Below are positions 34,723 through 43,235 of a DNA stretch of 64,000 bases, in pieces. A model generated the notes under the pieces. It was given only the letters and a program-made list of their open reading frames with translations. It was not told where the DNA came from and searched no databases. A program made the position numbers and the translations under genes. The DNA is taken from contig NZ_CP045119.1 in NCBI RefSeq assembly GCF_011492945.1, positions 2,356,001 to 2,420,000 of the forward strand. Reading direction: 5' to 3'. The stretch comes from Rubrobacter tropicus (lineage in GTDB: Bacteria; Actinomycetota; Rubrobacteria; Rubrobacterales; Rubrobacteraceae). Position 1 is the stretch's first letter, and every line of letters starts with the position of its first letter.

Positions 34723-36060
34723 CTAGCGCTCGCCCATCGGCACGTAATCGGTCTGGCGGGGGCCGGTGTAGATCTGACGCGGGCGGGCGATCCTGAACTC
34801 CTCGTCGTTCATGAGCTCCATCCACTGGGCCGTCCAGCCGGGGGTCCGTCCGATGGCGAACATGACGGTGAAAGCGTCGGTCGGGATGCCCATCGCCTCG
34901 TAGATGATCCCGGACCAGTAGTCCACGTTCGGGTAGAGCTTGCGGTCGGTGAAGTACTCGTCGTCGAGCGCCCGCTTCTCGAGCTCTATGGCGACGTCGA
35001 GGAGCGGGCTGCTCTTGCCGGTCGCCTCCAAAACCTCGTCGACGTGGCCGCGGATGATGCGGGCGCGCGGGTCGTAGTTCTTGTAGACCCTGTGCCCGAA
35101 GCCCATCAGCCGCTCGTTGCCGTCCTTGACGCTCTGCAGGAAGTCGGGGATGTTGTCCGCGGACTTGATGCGCTCGAGCATCTTTAGGACCGCCACGTTG
35201 GCCCCGCCGTGCGAGGGTCCGTAGAGCCCGGCCACGCCCGCGGCTACGGAGGTGAAGGGGTCGTTTATCGCGCTGCCCACCACCCTCACGGCCGCGGCCG
35301 AGCAGTTCTGCTCGTGGTCGGCGTGGAGGATGAAGAGGACGTCCAGAGCCTTCTCTATCCTGGGGTCGGGCTCGTAGCGGGGCTCGGCCATCTTGAAGAG
35401 CATGGAGAGGAAGTTGCCCGTGTACGTCAGGTCGTTGTCCGGGTAAACGTAGGGCAGGCCGAGGCTGTGGCGGTAGGCGAAGGCGGCGAGGGTGGGCATC
35501 TTGGCGATCAGGCGCACGGCCGAGACGTAGCGCTGGAACTCGTCGGAGGTGTCCCTCGCCTCCGGGTAGAAGGTCGAGAGCGCGCCGACGCTCGCGAGCA
35601 GCATGCCCATGGGGTTCGCGTCGTGGCGAAAGCCGTCCATGAAGCGCTTGATCATCTCGTGAACGTAGGTGTGGTGGGTGATGTCGTAGACCCACTCGTC
35701 GTACTCTTTCTGCGTTGGCAGGTGCCCGTGAAGCACCAGGTACGAGACCTCCAGGAAGTTGGAGTGCTCGGTGAGCTGCTCGATCGGGATGCCCCTGTGC
35801 TCCAGGATGCCCTTCTCGCCGTCGATGTAGGTGACCGCACTCCGGCAACTCGCCGTGTTGGTGAAGCCGGGGTCGTAGGTCATCAGGCCGAAGTCCTCGT
35901 CGTCGGTCTTGATCTGGCGCAGGTCCATCGCCTTGACGGTCCCGTCCTTGATCTCGACGTCGTAACTCTTGCCCGTCCTGTTGTCCGTGATCGACAGGCT
36001 CTCAACACCCGAAGCCGTGCCCGCCCGACCGTTCCCCGTGCTCTGCGACTCTTCGCTCAA
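34723..36060 (-). CDS. gltA: Citrate synthase
   Basis: This 445-residue hexameric-type citrate synthase has an N-terminal beta domain (ESLSITDNRTGKSYD...) and catalytic regions LHADHEQNCSAA, GFGHRVYKNYDPRA and the Asp in the C-terminal part. It condenses acetyl-CoA and oxaloacetate. TTG start at 36060 with an AAAGGGG site; a good -10 box lies 30 nt upstream. Gram-negative-type long citrate synthases with this N-domain also occur in actinobacteria. Confidence 0.96.
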   Translation of the reverse strand: MSEESQSTGNGRAGTASGVESLSITDNRTGKSYDVEIKDGTVKAMDLRQIKTDDEDFGLMTYDPGFTNTASCRSAVTYIDGEKGILEHRGIPIEQLTEHSNFLEVSYLVLHGHLPTQKEYDEWVYDITHHTYVHEMIKRFMDGFRHDANPMGMLLASVGALSTFYPEARDTSDEFQRYVSAVRLIAKMPTLAAFAYRHSLGLPYVYPDNDLTYTGNFLSMLFKMAEPRYEPDPRIEKALDVLFILHADHEQNCSAAAVRVVGSAINDPFTSVAAGVAGLYGPSHGGANVAVLKMLERIKSADNIPDFLQSVKDGNERLMGFGHRVYKNYDPRARIIRGHVDEVLEATGKSSPLLDVAIELEKRALDDEYFTDRKLYPNVDYWSGIIYEAMGIPTDAFTVMFAIGRTPGWTAQWMELMNDEEFRIARPRQIYTGPRQTDYVPMGER

Positions 36061-36089
36061 GTGAGCCCCTTTCTAAATACCAAGGCCAG

Positions 36090-36117
36090 ATTATATATGT
36101 TTACTTCGCATATATGT
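36090..36117 (-). promoter_or_regulatory. gltA -10 box and ATATATGT direct repeats
   Basis: A perfect TATAAT on the minus strand (36095-36090) overlaps one of two ATATATGT direct repeats (36093-36100 and 36110-36117), 17 bp apart. No good -35 is present, so an activator or repressor bound at the repeats may control gltA. Confidence 0.55.
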
Positions 36118-36254
36118 ATGCGCGACCGTTGCCCCTCGCTCCCCGGCATTATCCCCCAACGCGGGGCAAAGGAAAAGGTTGCGCCGCCCGCGGGCCGAAA
36201 CCCGCCATCGTCCCCGTCGTATACGTGGGTGGCGTTCCGAGAGAAGGAGTAGGC

Positions 36255-36659
36255 GTGGACAGGGACAACTACGGGATCCAGGAGGAGAGGGACCTTCGCG
36301 TCCCCCACTCCCCCGGACTGACGAGCCCGGCCGACGAGCGCTCGTGGTCGGCGCTGGCGCATCTGAGCGCGTACCTGAACATCTTCACCGGTTTTCTGGG
36401 TCCGGTGGCGGCGTTCGTGGTGTGGCTCGTCTACAGGGAACGTTCGTCTGTGATCGCCCACCACGCGATGCGGGCCGTGATCTACCAGTCCGTCTGGATC
36501 GGCGGCCTCTTCATAGGGTGGTCCGTCACCTTCTTCCTTACGGCATTCGTTATAGGCCTCGTGTTCTGGCCCGTCATGATCCTGCTGACCCTCGGCTTCT
36601 TTGCCCACGCGTCCTACGAGGCTTACCGGGCTTACACGGACGTTCGTTCCTACCACTGA
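36255..36659 (+). CDS. DUF4870 membrane protein
   Basis: This protein of about 134 residues begins at the GTG at 36255 with a GAGAAGGAG site. After a 30-residue polar head (ADERSWSALAHLSAYL) it has two to three membrane helices and HHAMRAVIYQSVW, the DUF4870/Tic20-like pattern. No function is known. It diverges from gltA. The open frame to 36114 lacks family features. Confidence 0.85.
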   Translation: MDRDNYGIQEERDLRVPHSPGLTSPADERSWSALAHLSAYLNIFTGFLGPVAAFVVWLVYRERSSVIAHHAMRAVIYQSVWIGGLFIGWSVTFFLTAFVIGLVFWPVMILLTLGFFAHASYEAYRAYTDVRSYH

Positions 36660-36662
36660 AAC

Positions 36663-36811
36663 GGTTCGCAAAGAGGTCGGGCCTCTTTGCGAGCTGTCAG
36701 CTTTCAGCAAGAGCAAAAAAGCTGATGGCTGAAAGCGGAGGCGAAGCCGGAGCGCGCTGATAGCTGACCGCGCGGATCGCGGTGGCTCAAGGCCACCGCG
36801 ATCCGCTTTAG
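36663..36811. repeat. Composite heptad repeat element with two hairpins (copy 7)
   Basis: A CGCAAAGAGG/CCTCTTTGCG hairpin (36667-36691), a heptad block with the GGCGAAGCCGGAGCG core, and the same 15-bp hairpin stem as copy 4 (36772-36806) but with a different 5-nt loop. Stem conserved and loop changed suggests the structure matters. Confidence 0.85.
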
Positions 36812-36899
36812 ACCCGGCGTTTTCAGGCAGCGGGTGGTGATGCGGCCCTCCGCGGGGTTTAATTGTGGCCGGTCCACGACCCCACGGAGAGCGGCCAGC

Positions 36900-37490
36900 A
36901 TGGGCGAGATGCACGAGTACGTCGAAAACCCGGAAGACCAGAAGCGGGAGGACCCGCCCGCGACGGGCGTGGCCTCGCGCCGGGTCGAGCCGGGCAGGGA
37001 GGAGGAGTTCGAGGCCTGGATCTCCGGCATCCTCGCCGCGGTCAAGGAGTTCCCCGGCTACCTCGGCTCCGACGTCCTGCGCCCGAGCAACTCCGAGGAC
37101 GACGAGTACAGCATCATCTACCGCTTCGACCACGCCAGCAACCTCGAACGGTGGGAGGCCTCCGACGAGCGCCGCCGCTGGCTGGACAAGGCCGAGCCCC
37201 TGGTGCGGGAGCAGACGGTCCGCAGGCTCACCGGGCTCGAGACCTGGTTCACCCTGCCGTCCAAAGAGGGCCAGCCGGCCCCGCCGCGCTACAAGATGGC
37301 CGTCGTTACGTGGCTCGCCGTCTTTCCGACGGTCCTCATCATCTTCACCCTCTTCGGCCCGCTCCTGAACCTGCTGCCGACGGTGCTGCGGACGCTCCTC
37401 TTCACGCTAACCATGGTCAGCCTCATGACCTACGTTATCATGCCGCGCATGACCCGCCTCTTCTCGTTCTGGCTCTATCCGAAAGAGTAG
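36900..37490 (+). CDS. Antibiotic biosynthesis monooxygenase-domain membrane protein
   Basis: This is a protein of about 196 residues. The N-terminal ABM ferredoxin-like domain (about 20-120) has RVEPGREEEFEAWISGILAAVKEFPGYLGSDVLRP and ERWEASDERRRWL. Two membrane helices follow near the C-terminus (VVTWLAVFPTVLIIFTLF, LLFTLTMVSLMTYV). ABM proteins with this membrane tail are common and unstudied; some ABM domains bind haem. An ATG at 36900 is chosen over 36834 because the N-terminal extension is not domain-like. Confidence 0.87.
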   Translation: MGEMHEYVENPEDQKREDPPATGVASRRVEPGREEEFEAWISGILAAVKEFPGYLGSDVLRPSNSEDDEYSIIYRFDHASNLERWEASDERRRWLDKAEPLVREQTVRRLTGLETWFTLPSKEGQPAPPRYKMAVVTWLAVFPTVLIIFTLFGPLLNLLPTVLRTLLFTLTMVSLMTYVIMPRMTRLFSFWLYPKE

Positions 37491-37491
37491 C

Positions 37492-37618
37492 GGCCGTCAG
37501 CCTAGAGCGGTCAGCGATCAGCCCGCTCCGGCTTCGCCTCCGCTCTCAGAAGTCAGCTGTTTTGCTCTTGGCTGAGAGCTGATGGCTTTGCAAAGATGTT
37601 CATACTCTTTGCAAAGCC
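37492..37618. repeat. Heptad repeat element with GCAAAGA hairpin (copy 8)
   Basis: Same parts as copies 4 and 7 but inverted: heptads and the CCGGCTTCGCC core first, then a perfect 13-bp hairpin GGCTTTGCAAAGA at 37584-37618. It lies between converging genes. Confidence 0.85.
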
Positions 37619-37665
37619 ACTTTGAATCCGTCAGAACGCGGCGCGACACGGCGGTAAGTACTGCG

Positions 37666-37699
37666 GCCGGATCGACGCCAGAGCTGGCGTCGATCCGGC
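37666..37699. terminator. Perfect 16-bp hairpin between converging genes
   Basis: GCCGGATCGACGCCAG (37666-37681) pairs perfectly with 37684-37699 across 2 nt. It ends 20 nt before the stop of the minus-strand orphan gene. It takes the place of the GGATCGCGG hairpin in copies 4 and 7. Confidence 0.7.
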
Positions 37700-37718
37700 G
37701 GTTACCTATTCTCTTGCG

Positions 37719-38222
37719 CTAATCGTTCCCAGACGTGAGCGGGCCGGGGACGGCTAGGGGTTTGATCGCGCCTATGGTGTGGGTGCTGGAGCTGAACCCG
37801 GGATCCCTGCCCGGGTAGATCTGGAGCTGGCAGGAGATGGCCTCGACGGGGTACTTGTTCTTGAGTAGGGTGCAGACGCCCCGGCTGAGGGTCTCCCAGT
37901 AGACGCCTTCCCTGGCGTTGTCGTGCATGTAGTTTATGGCGTCGGTCCTGAGGCTCCGGAAGTCGGGGATCTCGTCCGTCGCTATCCCCGGGTCGTAGCG
38001 GTAGTGAAAGAACATGTTTAGCGTCTGCCCTTCGGCCTCGAACCCGTTGACCTGGAACATAAAATCTCGCTTGACCTGGACGACGGCCGGCGGGGCCTGT
38101 TCCCGACCGGAAGGGCCGTCCGTCCCCCCCAGGAAAGCAGGTTCCACAAACCGCACCGTCAGGAGCGCCAGCGCTGCGACGGCCACCAACACTACGACGT
38201 TCCGTTCCTTCATAAGGCGCAT
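37719..38222 (-). CDS. Hypothetical single-pass membrane-anchored protein
   Basis: This protein of about 167 residues has one N-terminal membrane helix (VVVLVAVAALALLTVRF) and an extracellular or periplasmic part with FMFQVNGFEAEGQTLNMFFHY and DFRSLRTDAINYM and YWETLSRGVCTLL. I do not recognise the family. The ATG at 38222 (or 38213) is chosen because the open frame to 38405 adds an Arg-rich, shadow-like extension. Two cysteines might pair. It converges with the ABM gene. Confidence 0.7.
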   Translation of the reverse strand: MRLMKERNVVVLVAVAALALLTVRFVEPAFLGGTDGPSGREQAPPAVVQVKRDFMFQVNGFEAEGQTLNMFFHYRYDPGIATDEIPDFRSLRTDAINYMHDNAREGVYWETLSRGVCTLLKNKYPVEAISCQLQIYPGRDPGFSSSTHTIGAIKPLAVPGPLTSGND

Positions 38223-38355
38223 TCTAATCGTCCAACGAAATTCCCGCCTCCCCGGGGAGTTGCTGCTTCGAGCTCCACCAACGTGTCTGTGGCGCCGGGA
38301 GCGAGGCGGCGGCCGGAGCCGCCACGTCCGCCGAAGCCTTCGATGTGGGCGTCCG

Positions 38356-40249
38356 TCACACCTTGCCGTTTCTGGCGGCGCCGAGCTCACCGGAGAGCCA
38401 CTCATTGAACTCGCGGCGCGTCTCGGCTATGGCGTGGCGCTGCTCTTCGAGCGGGGGCAGGTCGCCGTGGTCGAAGCCGAGGAGTTCGCCGCGTCCGGCC
38501 CGGATCTCCCCCCGCTTCGATTCGGTCGCCGCAGCGTCGACGGAGCCATCGTCCCCGACGACCACGCCGTATTCACGCTCGGCTGATTCGGCACTGACGA
38601 GGTCCCAGCGCAGGTCCTTGGCAACGGCATCGGGGTCGCGTTCGAGGGGATCGCCGACCCCGCCCGCGCCGGCCGTCTCGAAGACGAGGCGGTCGCCCTC
38701 GTAGACTGGCACGTCGCGCACCTTGGACGGCATCTCTACAGTCTCTCCGCTCGATCGGATCAGGGTCTTCCTGGAAGACGCGCCGGGTTTGCCGCCGGCG
38801 ACGCCGTAGGGGAAGGTGGCCGCCCGGTCGTCCTGGTAGGTGATCGCACCGTCGGCGAGGAAACGATAGACCTTCTTGATCCCGCACCCGCCCCGGAACT
38901 GGCCGGCCCCGCAGGAATCCGGTCGCACCGAGTACTCGTCCACGAGCATCGGGTAGTAGGTCTCCATGTACTCTGCGGGGACTGCCATGAACTCGGGCCA
39001 CCACGAATGCCCGTCCAGCCCGTCCTTGCCCGGTATAGCGGGTATTCCCCCGTACAGAATCTCCATGGTCTGAAACGGCTCGCCGTCTTTCTTGACACCG
39101 GAGTAGACGAAGTTCGGGCTCGTGCCGTAGGAGCCGGAGACGTTGAACCCGATGGCCTTCGCGTAGACCGCCCCGAGCACGTCGAAGAGGCGGGCCATTA
39201 CAACGAGGCGATTAGAGAGCGGAGCCGGCGCCTTGGGGCGGAGGACGGAGCCTTCGGGGATGTTCACGTGGATCACGTCGGCGTAGCCGTCGTTGAAGAG
39301 GATGGTCGGGTCGACGGCGGAGATCAGGAAGACCCCGGCGAACATCTGGAACATCTCCTTGTTGAGGAGGAAGTTCACGGGCCCCGGGACCTGATCGTCG
39401 GTGCCCGCCCAGTCGAGGTGCAGGCTGTCTCCCTCGCGCCACATCGCGAGCTTGAGCTTTATGGGACCGTTGCCGAGGCCGTCGTCGTCGGTGAAGTCCT
39501 CGAACTCGAAGCGCCGTCCTTCCGGGATTAGCTGCCGGATCAGGCCGATAATGCTCGTCCGAGTCCGCGCCAACAACGCGTCGCACGCCTCGAGGTACGT
39601 GCCCTTTCCGAACCGGTCGCAGATGTCCTTTACTCTTTGCGCGCCCGCCGCCGTTCCTGCCGCTATGGCCATGACGTCGGCGCGGGTCTCTCGGGGGTGC
39701 GGGAGTTGTGGCAGAAGAAGCGGAGGACCTCCTCGTTGAGCTTGCCGCCGTCGTAGAGCTTGACGGGGGCATGCGGACGCCCTCCTCGAAGATCGAACGC
39801 GCGTCGATGGGGATGGAGCCCGCGGTGGACCCCCCAACGTCCATCAGGTTGCCCCACTGCAGGGCGTATCCGATGTGATCGCCCGTGTGGAAGATCGGGC
39901 GCACAAGCAGGATGTCGGGCAGGTGCGAGGTGCTCCCCTCCATCATGTACGGATCGTTAAGGGCTATGACATCCCCGTCTTTGAGGTCTTCGGCTTTATA
40001 CGGAGAATTGTCCAGAACGGTGTCGACGGGGCTGCCGAACTGGCCGACGATCATGCGCCCCTTCTTGTCCGCTATGAGGGGGAACTCGTCGGCCTGTTCC
40101 CGGATGACGGGGCTAACCGCGGTGGTTACGAGGACGCGGTCCATCTCGTGGCGGATGTTCTTGAGGGCGTTCTCTATGATGTCGAGCGTTACGTGGTCTA
40201 TATCGTGGTCGCGGACGAAGTCCGGGAGGGTTCCCTCATGCAGCACCAT
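38356..40249 (-). pseudogene. hyuB: Hydantoinase B / oxoprolinase-family protein, two homopolymer frameshifts
   Basis: The N-terminal third (40249 to about 39770) has LDIIENALKNIRHEMDRVL and GDVIALNDPYMMEGSTSHLPD. A short middle part in another frame has PVKLYDGGKLNEEVLRFFCHN. The rest from about 39690 has the FEFEDFTDDDGLGNGPIKLKL and PDSCGAGQFRGGCG motifs. One extra base at 39765-39769 and at 39693-39697 joins all three into about 631 residues, near the family size. It follows hyuA by 4 nt. The pair would be an ATP-dependent hydantoinase or acetone-carboxylase-like enzyme. Confidence 0.87.
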
Positions 40250-40253
40250 CTCT

Positions 40254-42302
40254 TTAAGCCTCCTCGATCAGGATGTTCCCGAAACGGTCCACTTCGCCCT
40301 TGTAGCCCGGCTCGATGACGGTCGTCGTGTCGTCCTGCACCACGACGGCGGGGCCGGAGATCTCATGCCCCGGCCTGAGTTTGTTCCGGTCGAGAATGGG
40401 CGTGTCGACCCAACCGCCGAAATACCCTTGCTCCGTCCGCATCAGTGCGTCCGAAACGTCGCTACCGGCCCCGTTCTTGCTCTCGGAGAGCGTCACGCCC
40501 TTTATGGTGCCCCGCCCGATGACCCGCACGGTGGCTATCTCCAGCGGCGAGTCGGGCAGCTCGAAGTTGTAGCGCTGGGTGTGGGCCTCCTCGAAGCGCG
40601 TCCGCAGGAACGTCGAGTCTTCGCCGGAGAGCTCGTCGAGCTCGAAGCGGCAGGGGATCTGGATGTTCTGCAGGTAGTAGCGGCAGTCCGCGTACAGGTC
40701 GAAGCGCTTCTGGTCTTCGGGGACGCCCTCGCCGTCTAGCCACTCGTTCGCCTGGGAGACGAGCCCCTCCACGGTGGTCTTCAGCTCTCGGGCCGGCGTC
40801 TCTTCCGCGGTGCGCAGGTAGGTCTCGGGGAACTCGTTCTGGATGTCCGAGGAGAGGAAGCCGAAGGCGCTCATGACGCCGGGGGTAGGCGGGACGACGA
40901 CTGGGTGGGACCGGATCAGGCGCCCCAGCGCGCACGCGTGCATCGGACCGGCACCGCCGAACGCGACGAGCCCGAACTCGCGAGGGTCGTGCCCCCGCTC
41001 GACGCTGACGACCCGGAGCGCCGCGTGCATGTTCTCGTTGACGATCTCGAGGATCGCCTCCGCGGCCTCCTCCACGCTCATCTTCAGCGGCTTTGCGACC
41101 GTCTGCACGGCCTTCCTGGCCGCCTCCTCGTCCAGCTCCAGCGTTCCTCCGAGGGCGACGCCCGGCGGGATGCGGTGAAGCACCACGTTCGCGTCGGTAA
41201 CCGTCGGGGCCTCGCCGCCGCGGCCGTAGGCGGCAGGGCCGGGGTCCGCGCCTGCGCTCGCCGGTCCCACCTGCAGGGCGCCGCTCGCGGAGAGGAAGGC
41301 TATCGAGCCGCCGCCGGCGCCGACGCTGTGGACGTCCGCCGAGGGGACCTTGAAGCGGAAGTAGCCGAGGGAGATCTCGCGCTGCAGCGGCGTCTGGCCG
41401 TCCAGGCACAAGGCCACATCCGTGCTCGTCCCGCCCATGTCCAGGGTGAGGATGTCCGGGACCCCGATCTCACGCGCCAGGTACGCCGAGCCCGTAACGC
41501 CACCGGAAGGTCCGGACAGGGCGATCTGTATGGGCCGCTCGGCCACGGCCTCCGTGCTCATCGACCCGCCGTCTGAGCGGACTATGGAGAGCCGTCCCCC
41601 GAATCGTTTCTCTTTCATGGACGACTCGAACCCGCGCATGTACGTGATCGTGCGCGGCTGCACGGCCGTGTTGACCACCGTCGTCAGCGTCCGCTCGTAC
41701 TCACCGTACTCCTGCCCGATGTCCGCCGAGATGGAGACCGGCAGGTCCGGGTACGCTTTTCGGGCGACGTCGCGGGCCTTCCGCTCGTGGGCCGGGTTCA
41801 CGTAAGAGTTGAGAAAGCCGATGGCGAGCGACTCCACGCCACCGTCCACGAGCCTCTCGACGGCCTCGCGCACCTCGTCCTCGTCGAGTTCTGAGATGGC
41901 GGAGCCGTCGGCGGTCATCCGTTCGGAGATGCCGATCGTGTCGGTCGGATCGGCGGGCGGGTCGGGTTTCTGGAGGGCCATCCAGCCGTAGAGGGGCCCC
42001 GGCGTCCAGGCGCGGGCGAGGTACAGGATCTGCTCGTGCCCCTTCGTCGTCAGGAGCCCCACACGGGAACCAGTGTTCGTCAGGATCATGTTCGTCACCA
42101 CGGTCGTCCCATGAAAGAGCAACCGCAGGTCCGAAAACCCTATACCGACCTTCTCGCAAGCCCGCTCCATCCCCTCGACGACCCCCCGCGAAGGGTCGTC
42201 CGGCGTCGAGAGGACCTTGCCTTCGGTTAGTTCACCCGTTCCCTCATCGAAGACCAGCACGTCCGTGAAAGTTCCCCCGACGTCTACCGCGACGTTGTAC
42301 AT
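40254..42302 (-). CDS. hyuA: Hydantoinase A / oxoprolinase-family protein
   Basis: This 682-residue protein opens with the ATP-fold VAVDVGGTFTDVLVFDE, has LFHGTTVVTNMIL and the second ATP-fold segment LTLDMGGTSTDVAL, then SVGAGGGSIAFL and LVAFGGAGPMHACAL. It is a full-length HyuA/acetophenone-carboxylase-alpha type subunit. It pairs with hyuB for ATP-driven ring opening or carboxylation of an amide or ketone substrate. It follows the HMG-CoA lyase gene through a perfect 34-bp palindrome. Confidence 0.92.
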   Translation of the reverse strand: MYNVAVDVGGTFTDVLVFDEGTGELTEGKVLSTPDDPSRGVVEGMERACEKVGIGFSDLRLLFHGTTVVTNMILTNTGSRVGLLTTKGHEQILYLARAWTPGPLYGWMALQKPDPPADPTDTIGISERMTADGSAISELDEDEVREAVERLVDGGVESLAIGFLNSYVNPAHERKARDVARKAYPDLPVSISADIGQEYGEYERTLTTVVNTAVQPRTITYMRGFESSMKEKRFGGRLSIVRSDGGSMSTEAVAERPIQIALSGPSGGVTGSAYLAREIGVPDILTLDMGGTSTDVALCLDGQTPLQREISLGYFRFKVPSADVHSVGAGGGSIAFLSASGALQVGPASAGADPGPAAYGRGGEAPTVTDANVVLHRIPPGVALGGTLELDEEAARKAVQTVAKPLKMSVEEAAEAILEIVNENMHAALRVVSVERGHDPREFGLVAFGGAGPMHACALGRLIRSHPVVVPPTPGVMSAFGFLSSDIQNEFPETYLRTAEETPARELKTTVEGLVSQANEWLDGEGVPEDQKRFDLYADCRYYLQNIQIPCRFELDELSGEDSTFLRTRFEEAHTQRYNFELPDSPLEIATVRVIGRGTIKGVTLSESKNGAGSDVSDALMRTEQGYFGGWVDTPILDRNKLRPGHEISGPAVVVQDDTTTVIEPGYKGEVDRFGNILIEEA

Positions 42303-42323
42303 GATCGCTCCCTTCGGTCGCTT

Positions 42324-42357
42324 AGCGGTCAGCTATCAGCGCTGATAGCTGACCGCT
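42324..42357. repeat. Perfect 34-bp palindrome made of heptad units (copy 9)
   Basis: AGCGGTCAGCTATCAGC (42324-42340) is followed at once by its exact complement to 42357. It touches the stop codon of the HMG-CoA lyase gene and lies 21 nt before hyuA, where it could attenuate transcription between the two genes. Confidence 0.85.
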
Positions 42358-43235
42358 CAAAAATTCCCCGCTTTGTAGACCTGTCCCGGCAGTTCCTTCC
42401 CGAGTCGCTCCGCCAACCACTCGGCCACGCCGATCAACGACTCTAGATCGATCCCCGTCTCGTGCCCCATCCCGTGCAGCAGGTAGACGAGGTCTTCGGT
42501 GGCAATGTTGCCCGTCGCGCGTGGGGCGAATGGGCAGCCGCCGGTTCCGCCGACGGAGGCGTCGAGGACCCTCGCCCCGCTCTCGACGGCCGCCGCCGCG
42601 TTAGCGATACCCGTGTTGCGGGTGTCGTGGAAGTGGCAGCCGGCGGTTACGCCCATCTGCGCGACCCCGGCGACGAGATCCCGCACCTGGGTCGGAACGC
42701 CGACCCCGATGGTGTCGGCCAGGACTACTTCGTCGGGGTGCGCTTCGGAGACCTTTTCGGCTATCTTCAGGACGTGAGCGGGCTCGACCTTTCCCTCGAA
42801 CGGGTCGCCGAAGGCGGCGGAGAGCGTTATGGAGACCCGGACGCCGTCGAGCCGCGCCCGCTCCACGAGCCTACCCGCGAGGGCCGTGGCTTCTTCCACG
42901 GTGGTGTTCTGGTTCTTTCTGGCGAAGGTCTCCGTGACCGGGAAGGCGTAGCGGACCTCGTCAACCCCGGCCTCCACAGCACGCTCGTATCCCCTCTCGT
43001 TCAGCACCAGCCCCGCGTAGACGGTGCCCTCGTGGCGGTCGAGGCCGTTCATGACCTCTTCCGCGCCGGCCATCTGCGGGACGCGCTTCGGGTTTACGAA
43101 GCTCGCGGCCTCGACGCGCGGGAGGCCTGCGGCGGAGAGCCGGTCGCAGAGTTCGGCCCGGGTCTCGGGCGTCAGGATCTTCTTCTCGTTCTGGAGGCCG
43201 TCTCGGGGGCCGACGTCCACGATCTCGACGTACAC
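42357..43235 (-). CDS. Hydroxymethylglutaryl-CoA lyase
   Basis: This 292-residue TIM-barrel lyase begins VYVEIVDVGPRDGLQNEKK and keeps the HDTRNTG metal site and the SVGGTGGCPFAPRATGN signature with the catalytic Cys. It splits HMG-CoA to acetoacetate and acetyl-CoA, the last step of leucine catabolism. GTG at 43235 overlaps the CaiB stop by 1 nt. The open frame to 44447 is the CaiB N-terminus brought in by frameshift. Carboxylase, hydratase and dehydrogenase genes nearby complete the pathway. Confidence 0.92.
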   Translation of the reverse strand: MYVEIVDVGPRDGLQNEKKILTPETRAELCDRLSAAGLPRVEAASFVNPKRVPQMAGAEEVMNGLDRHEGTVYAGLVLNERGYERAVEAGVDEVRYAFPVTETFARKNQNTTVEEATALAGRLVERARLDGVRVSITLSAAFGDPFEGKVEPAHVLKIAEKVSEAHPDEVVLADTIGVGVPTQVRDLVAGVAQMGVTAGCHFHDTRNTGIANAAAAVESGARVLDASVGGTGGCPFAPRATGNIATEDLVYLLHGMGHETGIDLESLIGVAEWLAERLGKELPGQVYKAGNF

